From: JAUSNA01 sp964511965
GTDB lineage: Bacteria > Patescibacteriota > Microgenomatia > Levybacterales > GWA1-39-11
Direction: 5' to 3'
DNA length: 64,000 nucleotides
Assembly (NCBI GenBank): GCA_964511965.1
Contig: CAZEGF010000006.1
Location: 20,610 to 84,609 of the forward strand
Positions 31,012-38,645 of this stretch are shown in pieces (position 1 is the first letter of the stretch; each line of letters begins with the position of its first letter). A program made the position numbers and the translations under genes. Below the pieces are notes generated by a model, which saw nothing but the letters and a program-made list of their open reading frames with translations, did not search any database and was not told the origin of the DNA.

Positions 31012-32178
31012 ATGGATTCTGCCCAGGGTGATAGCCCTTCTGATCAAAATGTAGCAAGTAGCACGCAGCAAGTAGCAAGTAGTCAACCCGAACCATCAGT
31101 CGAACCGGTCGCTGATAATGGAACCCAAATTGCGAAGCTTGAAGGTTTGATAAATAACGCGCGTCTCCCAGAAGATCTCAATCAAGCGGCCCGTGCAATG
31201 GTTGCACGTCTTAAAATAGTCAAAGATCAACCCTCTTTTTACACGGAATATGACACAATGTCTCGATATATCACATGGATAACAGCCCTTCCTTGGAACA
31301 AAATGTCCCAAGATATTCTCGACCTTGCCCACGCCAAGCAGGTTTTGGACAAAAACCATTTTGGGCTAGAGGTGGTAAAGGAACAAATTTTAGAGTTTTT
31401 ATCCATCATGATTTTGACAAAGCAAAGAGCTGGGCAAGAGGGGTCAGATATCATAGCTCGTGCTCCAATATTGTCTTTAGTTGGTCTTGCCGGTGTTGGA
31501 AAAACAACAATTGCGTACTCAATTGCTGAGGCCTTGGGGCGAAAAATAGAGCGCATTCCATTTGGAGGAATGGGATCTGCTTCTCAACTTCGTGGCAAGT
31601 CGCGACTTTATTCAGATAGTGAGCCGGGGTTTGTGATAAAAGCACTACGCCGTGCAGGTACTTCAAATCCGGTTATTTTACTTGACGAAATTGATAGGGT
31701 GAGCGAGGAGGCCCGAAGTGACATCATGGGAGTACTTGTCGAGCTTTTGGATCCACTTCAAAACAAAGCATTTACGGATCATTTTATAGACTATCCGGTA
31801 GATCTTTCCCAAGTCCTTTTTATAGCTACAAGCAACAACACAAAAGACATCTCAACGGCTGTAATTGACCGTCTTGAAATCATTCAAATGCCTTCATATA
31901 CTGATGAGGAAAAAATTGTGATTGGAAAAACTTTTGTTTTGCCACATGTCCTTCACGAATCAGGACTTACGCCAAATGATTTTGCGATAAATGATGATGT
32001 ATGGCCGGAGGCAATTGTCAGACCTTTGGGATATGATCCTGGAATTCGTGGTCTTCAACGCGTGATTCAGGGAATCGTGAGAAAAACGGTTTATTACATG
32101 ATGCTTGGGAAAATTCCTCGTGGGCAGAAATTTATTGTAACAATGGAGAACATTAAAAGCTTCGTTAGTGCTTGGTGA
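31012..32178 (+). CDS. Lon-type AAA+ ATPase lacking the protease domain
   Basis: 388 residues. After a polar N-terminus (about 1-35, partly encoded by a heptamer array) comes the Lon-specific helical region (LPWNKMSQDILDLAHAKQVL) and LDKNHFGLEVVKEQILEFL. The AAA+ module follows: Walker A GLAGVGKTT (158-166), pore-loop region GGMGSASQLRGKSRLYSDSEPG, Walker B VILLDEID (221-228), sensor IATSNN, and the lid with GYDPGIRGLQRVIQGIVRK. It ends at the lid (VTMENIKSFV), exactly where Lon would continue into the Ser-Lys protease domain. A stop codon ends it cleanly, so it is an ATP-driven unfoldase or remodeler without its own protease, or it works with a separate protease (inference). Confidence 0.85.
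   Translation: MDSAQGDSPSDQNVASSTQQVASSQPEPSVEPVADNGTQIAKLEGLINNARLPEDLNQAARAMVARLKIVKDQPSFYTEYDTMSRYITWITALPWNKMSQDILDLAHAKQVLDKNHFGLEVVKEQILEFLSIMILTKQRAGQEGSDIIARAPILSLVGLAGVGKTTIAYSIAEALGRKIERIPFGGMGSASQLRGKSRLYSDSEPGFVIKALRRAGTSNPVILLDEIDRVSEEARSDIMGVLVELLDPLQNKAFTDHFIDYPVDLSQVLFIATSNNTKDISTAVIDRLEIIQMPSYTDEEKIVIGKTFVLPHVLHESGLTPNDFAINDDVWPEAIVRPLGYDPGIRGLQRVIQGIVRKTVYYMMLGKIPRGQKFIVTMENIKSFVSAW
31053..31087. repeat. heptamer array inside the N-terminal coding region of the Lon-like gene
   Basis: AGCAAGT, AGCACGC, AGCAAGT, AGCAAGT, AGTCAAC. At unit junctions TAG appears at 31052, 31059, 31073 and 31080, all out of frame; at the one in-frame junction (31066) the sequence is CAG. Confidence 0.8.
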
Positions 32179-32263
32179 TTAATTATTAATGATTGATGAC
32201 TGATGGCTAAAAAAAGACTATAATATCAACATATTTTAACCATTAATAATTAGTCATTAACCA
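32176..32263. repeat. heptamer-phased inverted array between the Lon-like gene and RNase J
   Basis: Forward units TGATTAA, TTATTAA, TGATTGA, TGACTGA, TGGCTAA (32176-32210) start with the stop codon itself. Complementary units TTAACCA, TTAATAA, TTAGTCA, TTAACCA (32236-32263) end three bases before the RNase J ATG. The two halves could pair. Confidence 0.8.
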
Positions 32264-32266
32264 TTT

Positions 32267-33940
32267 ATGGATACTCAAAATACAAATAACTCTCTCACTC
32301 TCATTCCCCTTGGTGGAATTGGAAGCGTTACCAAAAACATGTATTTATACATATACGGTAATGACATCTTGATTGTTGACTGTGGGATGGGATTTCCGGA
32401 TGCATCAACCCCTGGAGTAGATTTTTTGATCCCTGATATTACCCATCTTAAAAAATTGGTAGCAGGTGGCAAAAGAATTGTAGGACTACTTCTTACCCAT
32501 GGACACGAGGATCACATTGGAGGAGTACCATTTGTTCTTGATCAACTTCCATCATTTCCTATCTATGCAACACCACTTACGGCTGCATTTACCAATGAAA
32601 AGCTGAAAGATTTTGGACTAAATCAACGCGTTGTTGAGGTCAAATTTAAAAAAGACTTTAACCTTGGTGCTTTTACCGTTCGCTTTTTACACATTACCCA
32701 TTCGGTTATGGATACATCAAATATTTTTATCAAAAGCCCTATTGGGAATTTCTATCATGGGTCAGACTACAAGTTCGACTTAACTCCTCCGGATGACAAA
32801 CCATCTGACATGCATGGGATTGCAGCAACTGCAAGTGAAGGAGTTCTTTGCATGTTGTCAGATTGTCTTGGTGCAGAGCGGGAGGGGCATAGTAAATCTG
32901 AGCGCAAAATCAGTGATAGTTTTGAATCAGAATTCAGACGCACGAAAGGAAGGGTATTTGTAAGTACTTATTCATCAAATATATCTCGTATGAATCAAGC
33001 GATTGAGGCGGCTATGAAATTTAACCGCAAAGTCTGCTTTATTGGCCGTTCATTTATCAAAGCACGGGATATTGGAAGACAATTAGGATACATGAAATTG
33101 CCTCAAAATATGGAGATAAAACCACAACAAGTAATGAGTATGGATCCATCAAAAGTTATGATTTTGATCCCCGGATCTCAAGCTCAAGAAGAATCGGCAC
33201 TGGTCAGGGTTGCAAATGACAATGACAAAGCGCTTCGGATAGATAAAAACGACACGGTTATTTTTTCTGCAGATCCAATTCCTGGAAATGAAGTTAATAT
33301 TTATAAGCTAATTGACACTATTGTTAAAAGAGGAGCCAGAGTAATTCACAGTGACATGACTGATGAATTCCATGTGTCAGGACACGGGTCGCAAAATGAT
33401 ATTAAACTTTTGGCAACTCTGACACAGCCTCGGTTTGCTTTCCCGATAGGTGGGAATTTCAGACACATGAGTGCATTTAAGAGAATTATGGGAGATCTTG
33501 GTATGCGCGAACAAGATATTATACTTCCGGAGTATGGACAGGAAGTAATCTTTAATAAAATAAGCTACCGGTATGGAGCAAAGGTGCCTTTGGCAACTGT
33601 GTATGTAGACCAGATTACGGGTGAGGAAATGGAGAAATTTATTTTGATGGACCGTCAGAAAATTAGTGAGGAGGGGATCATGATTGTTATCGTTGAAATA
33701 GAGGGGGAGACTGGAAAAGTAGTCTCTACACCTGACATAATTGCCCGTGGGTTTGTTTTCCCTGAAAAAGAAGGTTTTGCTAAAAAGCTCAATGAAGAAT
33801 TACTCGTTGAATTGGGACAAAAAACTCCAAAGAGCAACAATATGGGAACTTACAGAAAGATCATTCAAAGAACGAGTGAAAACCTTCTGTATAGAATGAA
33901 GCGTGAACCTCTCGTCATCCCCGTCGTGATTGAAGTTTAA
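32267..33940 (+). CDS. rnj: ribonuclease J
   Basis: 557 residues. Metallo-beta-lactamase/beta-CASP nuclease: metal motif THGHEDHIGG (77-86), then HITHSVMD, YHGSDYKFD, the beta-CASP segment (RVFVSTYSSNISRM, then the SGHGSQNDIK motif) and a C-terminal domain. RNase J does 5'-3' exonuclease and endonuclease work in mRNA decay and rRNA maturation. The canonical 'HTGD' is HGSD here, with the Asp kept. With pnp nearby the window holds the core of a Gram-positive-type RNA decay set. It is preceded by the inverted heptamer array and no SD is visible. Confidence 0.95.
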   Translation: MDTQNTNNSLTLIPLGGIGSVTKNMYLYIYGNDILIVDCGMGFPDASTPGVDFLIPDITHLKKLVAGGKRIVGLLLTHGHEDHIGGVPFVLDQLPSFPIYATPLTAAFTNEKLKDFGLNQRVVEVKFKKDFNLGAFTVRFLHITHSVMDTSNIFIKSPIGNFYHGSDYKFDLTPPDDKPSDMHGIAATASEGVLCMLSDCLGAEREGHSKSERKISDSFESEFRRTKGRVFVSTYSSNISRMNQAIEAAMKFNRKVCFIGRSFIKARDIGRQLGYMKLPQNMEIKPQQVMSMDPSKVMILIPGSQAQEESALVRVANDNDKALRIDKNDTVIFSADPIPGNEVNIYKLIDTIVKRGARVIHSDMTDEFHVSGHGSQNDIKLLATLTQPRFAFPIGGNFRHMSAFKRIMGDLGMREQDIILPEYGQEVIFNKISYRYGAKVPLATVYVDQITGEEMEKFILMDRQKISEEGIMIVIVEIEGETGKVVSTPDIIARGFVFPEKEGFAKKLNEELLVELGQKTPKSNNMGTYRKIIQRTSENLLYRMKREPLVIPVVIEV

Positions 33941-33965
33941 ATTTTTAGGTTTACAATTAAGTTGA

Positions 33966-33971
33966 TAAATT
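33966..33971 (+). promoter_or_regulatory. extended -10 candidate of the CYTH-kinase-CYTH gene
   Basis: TGA-TAAATT, eight bases before the ATG at 33980. Confidence 0.35.
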
Positions 33972-33979
33972 CTAATCTT

Positions 33980-35674
33980 ATGGCGGGTGCAGAAAATAGC
34001 GGCAATTTAGAAAACGAGAGAAAATTTTTGCTCAGTGGTATGCCTCAACAAGCAGAAGGAGCTCCTTCTGTAGAAATTACCCAAGGTTATCTAGTTATAG
34101 AACCAGACCGAGAAGTTAGAGTCAGACAAGAGGGAGATAGATTTACTTTATGTAGAAAAACAGGTGAAGGTCGTATCAGAGGTGAGGATGAGTATGAAAT
34201 CTCACTGGAAGTTTTTAATATTTTATGGGGAGAAATAATTGGAAAACCAATCGAAAAAACAAGATTTACAGTACTTGAAGCCGGTACTGAAATGACGGTA
34301 GACAAATATCGAGGAGAGCTTGAGGGTCTCATCGTTGCAGAGGCAGAATTCCCTGACGAAGAAAGTGCAAATAAGTTTGAAAAACCATCCTGGGTGGATG
34401 AAGAAGTCACTGGCGTCAAACGGTATAGCAATAAAAACTTAGCTCTTCATGGTTTGGATAAGTCAGAATCACAAAATACCGAAAATTCCCCCGAAAAAAT
34501 TGAGATTTCAGATGAAATGCTTGAAAGGTTTGTTAGCAAAGTAAAATCCCTTGTTGATGAAACCCACGACCGGTCGGTTAGAGTAGGGGTGGGAGGAAGA
34601 ACAAGCGCCGGTAAAACAACTGCAGCAATTGGCAGATTGTTGTCTGAATTTCCAGATATGGTAACGGTTATATCTACTGACGATTTTGCAAAAGGATCTG
34701 AATATTTGAAAGAGCAACTAGAAAAAGGGCGGAAATTAAATTATGACCACCCTGATTACTACGACACCCCCTATGCAAGACGGGTGATTGATACACTATC
34801 TGAGGGTGAGCCAGCTCTAAAGCCGGTATTTAATTTTAAAAAAGGTGAAGGCGAACCGGATGGTGAAGAAATGGTTGATTCTAAAAAAATAATTGTTGTT
34901 GAGGGGTTATATGCATTAAGTCCGGATCTTTTGGATATTTATGACACAACCGCCTTTGTTGATATCAGTATGCATGGAAGCATCATAAGACGTCTTATGC
35001 GTGATGTGAAGAGAACCAATATGACTCCGGCACAAATTCTTCGCTACTATGTTGATTATGTTGAGCCAATGTATCAGGAATTTATTCTTCCAACAAAAGA
35101 AAAGACTGAATTTGTTATTCAAAATGAATACGATCCGGCAGTTGAATCTGGGAGAAGTAATGCACGTGATGCTCAGGTGAAATTTATAGGTGATGTAGTT
35201 GATTCAGAACTTATTAAAAGTGGGAGTCAATATTTGGGAGAATTCGACCAGACGGACGAATATTTTTTCTTTGATAAAAATACAATAGACAGTCAAGAAT
35301 ATCTTAGGATCCGAAAAGATGGGATTAGACGGGTTCTTACTTACAAAGGACCACCTAACAGAGATGATCCTTACAATAACCGCGCAAGGATGGAGTTTGA
35401 GATCTCAGAAGAAGATGAGAAGTCTCTAAAATCAGGCGTTACACCAGATGTTGCTATCTATAAGAGAAGGAAAATGTATTTATTGGATGGTGCAGTTGTT
35501 ATGAGAGATACTGTTAAAAGTGAACGGGATGGAGTGGCAAGAGATCTGGGAAATTTTGTCGAGATCCATCTGTCAGGAGACACATCATCAGACCCTGATA
35601 CTCTTGAAAAAGTTTGTAATAAATTGAAATTGGATCCAGAAAATATCTCCAACACCTCATACAGTAGAATGTAG
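33980..35674 (+). CDS. CYTH-uridine kinase-like-CYTH three-domain fusion
   Basis: 564 residues. Domain 1 (about 10-165): CYTH/triphosphate-tunnel domain with Glu11-Asn-Glu13-Arg-Lys15, ITQGYLVIEPDREVRVRQ and YEISLEVF. Domain 2 (about 178-420): P-loop kinase of the uridine kinase/phosphoribulokinase type with Walker A GGRTSAGKT (205-213), STDDF, DHPDYYDTPYA, IIVVEGLYAL and the RRLMRDVKRTNMTPAQ lid. Domain 3 (about 425-564): a second CYTH-like fold (EYLRIRKDGIRRVLTYKGPP, RMEFEISEEDE, FVEIHLSG). Kinase-CYTH fusions are known in plant TTM1/TTM2 proteins, which act on pyrophosphate; a CYTH on both sides is not familiar to me. Substrate unknown; ATG 33980 preferred over the TTG at 33962. Confidence 0.8.
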   Translation: MAGAENSGNLENERKFLLSGMPQQAEGAPSVEITQGYLVIEPDREVRVRQEGDRFTLCRKTGEGRIRGEDEYEISLEVFNILWGEIIGKPIEKTRFTVLEAGTEMTVDKYRGELEGLIVAEAEFPDEESANKFEKPSWVDEEVTGVKRYSNKNLALHGLDKSESQNTENSPEKIEISDEMLERFVSKVKSLVDETHDRSVRVGVGGRTSAGKTTAAIGRLLSEFPDMVTVISTDDFAKGSEYLKEQLEKGRKLNYDHPDYYDTPYARRVIDTLSEGEPALKPVFNFKKGEGEPDGEEMVDSKKIIVVEGLYALSPDLLDIYDTTAFVDISMHGSIIRRLMRDVKRTNMTPAQILRYYVDYVEPMYQEFILPTKEKTEFVIQNEYDPAVESGRSNARDAQVKFIGDVVDSELIKSGSQYLGEFDQTDEYFFFDKNTIDSQEYLRIRKDGIRRVLTYKGPPNRDDPYNNRARMEFEISEEDEKSLKSGVTPDVAIYKRRKMYLLDGAVVMRDTVKSERDGVARDLGNFVEIHLSGDTSSDPDTLEKVCNKLKLDPENISNTSYSRM

Positions 35675-35687
35675 TTGGAACTCCAAT

Positions 35688-36083
35688 TTATACGAGGTTA
35701 CATATTTTCTCTTTGATTTCATTTCTAATTTCTCTGAAGGTTTCAAGAGAACTATCAAAAGGATCTTTTATTGGTAATAATTTTATTTTTGGACTGTTTT
35801 TTAAGAAATCCGGTATGGATTCTTCAGGAGCCAATATATAGATTTCATCTGCTTCATCAACCATTTCTTTAGTTACGTATTTAACTTTATGATTTGAAAC
35901 ATCAATCCCATCCTCTTTCATAACGTCAATTACTGCTTGAATAGGTTTTTTGTATTTCTCTGGGGTGTGATTTTGCAGTCCCGCACTCGTTGCATTGGAA
36001 GATTTAGTAAAGAAATTATAATAAGCTTCTGCCATTTGGCTTCTTGCAACATTTCCTGCACACACAAATAATACTTTTTTCAT
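35688..36083 (-). CDS. low-molecular-weight phosphatase / arsenate reductase family protein
   Basis: 131 residues. It has the LMW-PTP signature CAGNVARSQ with nucleophile Cys8 and Arg14, and the general acid Asp107 in IKDPFDSS. Proteins of this family are either tyrosine phosphatases or thioredoxin/mycothiol-linked arsenate reductases; the two are hard to separate by sequence, and no ars operon is nearby. The frame is open to 36170, but TGT-TATAAT seven bases before the ATG at 36083 fixes the start, and the family begins at the M-K-K-V strand. Confidence 0.85.
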   Translation of the reverse strand: MKKVLFVCAGNVARSQMAEAYYNFFTKSSNATSAGLQNHTPEKYKKPIQAVIDVMKEDGIDVSNHKVKYVTKEMVDEADEIYILAPEESIPDFLKNSPKIKLLPIKDPFDSSLETFREIRNEIKEKICNLV

Positions 36084-36090
36084 CTTCAAA

Positions 36091-36096
36091 ATTATA
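36091..36096 (-). promoter_or_regulatory. extended -10 element of the phosphatase gene
   Basis: TGT-TATAAT on the minus strand, seven bases before the start codon. It lies back to back with the glgP promoter (TACAAT at 36131-36136). Confidence 0.55.
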
Positions 36097-36148
36097 ACAA
36101 ACCTTCTTGTTTCAAAACTCCCTAATACGGTACAATAAAGTACTGCCC

Positions 36149-37852
36149 ATGAATAACGATCGTCCCCCAATTAATTGTGCTTACTTCTCCATGGAATTCA
36201 TGTTGGAATCGGATATTCCTACATATGCAGGGGGACTTGGAGTTCTTGCCGGGGATCTGATGCGTTCTTGCGCTGACATGGGTGAGCCGGTTGTTGGGAT
36301 GTCCCTCGTTTATAACGATAGTACTTATAAGCAAGTTATAAATCCTTCCGGTACTCAAAATTACGAACAGCTCGTCTGGCATAAAAATGATCAACTGACA
36401 AAATTATCAAATAGAGTTGAAGTAACAATTCAAGGCCAGAAAGTCATTGTTGGCGTGTGGCGGTATGACATTGTTGGTATCGATGGTTATGTAGTGCCAG
36501 TCTTTCTTCTTGATACTGATTTTATCGACAATTCTGAGTATGCACGAAGCCTTACACAGAACCTTTATGAAGGGGGAGTTAGGCTTGATCAAGAAGTTTT
36601 GTTAGGCATGGCAGGCGTAAAAATGCTTCGGTCTCTTGGATATAACGACATCAAGACTTTCCATATGAATGAAGGACACGCTTCATTTGTTCCACTTGGG
36701 TTACTTGCTGAGAAAGGATTTAAGGATGAGGAAGTCAAAAAGCTCTGTGTATTTACAACACATACTCCAATTCCTGAAGGGCATGATAAATTTGATTACG
36801 ATTATGCCCATAAAGTTGCAGGAGATAATTTGCCATGGCATATACAAAAACTAGCCAGTGAAAAAGAGCTTCATATGACGATTCTTGGGATGAGTATGAG
36901 CAAATATATTTTTGGAGTTAGTCAAAAGCATGGACGAGTAAGTCAGAATATGTTCCCTCAATTTCATATCGGGGCTATAACAAATGGTGTGCATCACAGG
37001 ACGTGGATAGGTACAGAACTTGCAAATCTTTATGATAAATTTTTACCTGAATGGGTACGATACCCTCGAGTATTTAAGAATGCTATTGAAAAAATTCCGG
37101 ATGAAGAGTTGTGGAGAGCACACCAGGAAGAAAAAAGAAGACTTTTAGATCATGTTAATAACCATCTGACCTCTGTTTCAAATGAGCAAGAGCGTATAAA
37201 TCCACCAGAACCAGAGCAATTTGATATCGATACATTAACTATTTCACTTGCCAGAAGACTCGTACCATATAAAAGACCACTGCTTTTATATTCTGATTTT
37301 AATAGACTTCTTGAGATAGGTGATGGTAAATTGCAAATCATCCAATGTGGTAAAGCAGCACCTGGGGACGAGGGAGCAAAGAGTTTTGTAAGGCAGATAA
37401 TTGATATCTCAAAGCAATTAAAAGGACGCATAAAAGTTGTTTATTTGGAAAATTATTCACCACTTTTGGCCCGCCAACTCGTCCGTGGGTCAGATGTTTG
37501 GCTCAATACTCCACGCCGTCCACTGGAGGCATCCGGAACATCAGGTATGAAAGCTGCCATGAATGGGGTGCTTAATTTTTCTGTTCTTGATGGATGGTGG
37601 ATAGAGGGATATCAGATAGATAGTGAGTCAGGATTTTCGATAGGTCCAAATGATGAAAGTCTGACACCGGAAAACAATGACCAGCAGGATATTGATGATA
37701 TGTATAATAAGCTCCAAAACGAGATTATCCCTCTTTATTACAATAATAGGAAAGATTGGATCAATCGCATGAAACATGCAATAACTTTGGGTGGATACTT
37801 TAACACCCACCGCTGCATCTCCGAATACAAAGAAAAAGCCTGGCAAGTATAG
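36149..37852 (+). CDS. glgP: alpha-glucan (glycogen/starch) phosphorylase
   Basis: 567 residues, the short GT35 form found in many bacteria and archaea (the classic enzyme is about 800). It releases glucose 1-phosphate from alpha-1,4-glucans. Visible are CAYFSMEFMLESDIPTYAGG at the N-terminus, FHMNEGHASF, TTHTPIPEGHD, ITNGVHHRTW, the phosphate/PLP region ARRLVPYKRP, and the pyridoxal-phosphate lysine in EASGTSGMKAAMNG. The frame is open to 36107, but the TACAAT -10 at 36131 supports ATG 36149. No glycogen synthase lies in the window, so it may use scavenged glucan. Confidence 0.93.
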   Translation: MNNDRPPINCAYFSMEFMLESDIPTYAGGLGVLAGDLMRSCADMGEPVVGMSLVYNDSTYKQVINPSGTQNYEQLVWHKNDQLTKLSNRVEVTIQGQKVIVGVWRYDIVGIDGYVVPVFLLDTDFIDNSEYARSLTQNLYEGGVRLDQEVLLGMAGVKMLRSLGYNDIKTFHMNEGHASFVPLGLLAEKGFKDEEVKKLCVFTTHTPIPEGHDKFDYDYAHKVAGDNLPWHIQKLASEKELHMTILGMSMSKYIFGVSQKHGRVSQNMFPQFHIGAITNGVHHRTWIGTELANLYDKFLPEWVRYPRVFKNAIEKIPDEELWRAHQEEKRRLLDHVNNHLTSVSNEQERINPPEPEQFDIDTLTISLARRLVPYKRPLLLYSDFNRLLEIGDGKLQIIQCGKAAPGDEGAKSFVRQIIDISKQLKGRIKVVYLENYSPLLARQLVRGSDVWLNTPRRPLEASGTSGMKAAMNGVLNFSVLDGWWIEGYQIDSESGFSIGPNDESLTPENNDQQDIDDMYNKLQNEIIPLYYNNRKDWINRMKHAITLGGYFNTHRCISEYKEKAWQV

Positions 37853-37853
37853 T

Positions 37854-38549
37854 TTAGGTGTAGTAATAATCAACAATTCCTTTTGCTAGGATTTCATCAG
37901 AATTAAGAGTTCTATCTCCCAAAGCCTCATAATTTACAGCAAGTGGCAGCTCTGTGCAGCCCAATATGATTGCCTCAGCACCTTTTGAAAACATATCATT
38001 CAAAACTCCAATATACTCATTTTTAGTTTGGCTGCTTTGAGTCCCTGCAATAACATTTCTTATCAATGTTTCTACCACTTTCAATTGTTCCTCCGTTGGC
38101 AAAACGGTTTCAATAGATTTTTCTTTTAAAACCTTTTGATAGATCCCAGACCCAACAAGGACAGGAGTTCCAAGAAGTCCAACTTTTTTAAATCCGCGAT
38201 TTACACATTCATCAGCTACTAATTCGATCATAGAAATAAAAGGCACATCTGTTTGTGATCTTAGTTTTTCAAGCAAGATATGAACTGTGTTGCTTCCAAT
38301 ACATAACCTTGTTGCCCCAGCAGATGACAGAGTTCTTGCTGACTCGATAAGCATTTGTTCTGCTGATTCAATATTATCTTTGTTGGAAATAAAATCTGGA
38401 ACCGGTACAGAGTCAATTAAAATCCGGGGAAAATCAGAATTATTTTTAGCACTATATTTGCTCTGTGCAAACTCAATTATTTTTTCATAGATAAAGTCAG
38501 TTGATTGCGGACCAACTCCGCCAATAATACCTATTTTCTTTGTATTCAT
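37854..38549 (-). CDS. aspartate/glutamate racemase family protein (single catalytic Cys)
   Basis: 231 residues. Fold markers: IGIIGGVGPQST (7-17), IGSNTVH (84-90), GLLGTPV and ILGCTELPL (196-203). The family normally uses two cysteines, in CNTxH and GCTE. Here the first is Ser86 while Cys198 is kept, similar to the E. coli YgeA/RacX branch that has Thr at the first site. It may therefore be a racemase with altered direction or specificity, perhaps feeding D-amino acids into peptidoglycan (inference). The start at 38549 is fixed by TGC-TATACT six bases upstream; the frame itself is open to 38603. Confidence 0.82.
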   Translation of the reverse strand: MNTKKIGIIGGVGPQSTDFIYEKIIEFAQSKYSAKNNSDFPRILIDSVPVPDFISNKDNIESAEQMLIESARTLSSAGATRLCIGSNTVHILLEKLRSQTDVPFISMIELVADECVNRGFKKVGLLGTPVLVGSGIYQKVLKEKSIETVLPTEEQLKVVETLIRNVIAGTQSSQTKNEYIGVLNDMFSKGAEAIILGCTELPLAVNYEALGDRTLNSDEILAKGIVDYYYT

Positions 38550-38555
38550 ATGTGA

Positions 38556-38561
38556 AGTATA
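38556..38561 (-). promoter_or_regulatory. extended -10 element of the racemase gene
   Basis: TGC-TATACT on the minus strand, six bases before the ATG at 38549. Confidence 0.55.
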
Positions 38562-38645
38562 GCAAAATGTTTTATAACTGGTGAGCTTGATAAATATGCC
38601 CATTTTCTCTATTATGTTAATACTCTGAAAAGGAGTGTCACGCCC

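Noticed and set aside
30946..31086. N-terminal extension of the amidohydrolase gene
   Set aside because: The extension is read from the complementary strand of the AGCAAGT heptamer array and has no family similarity.
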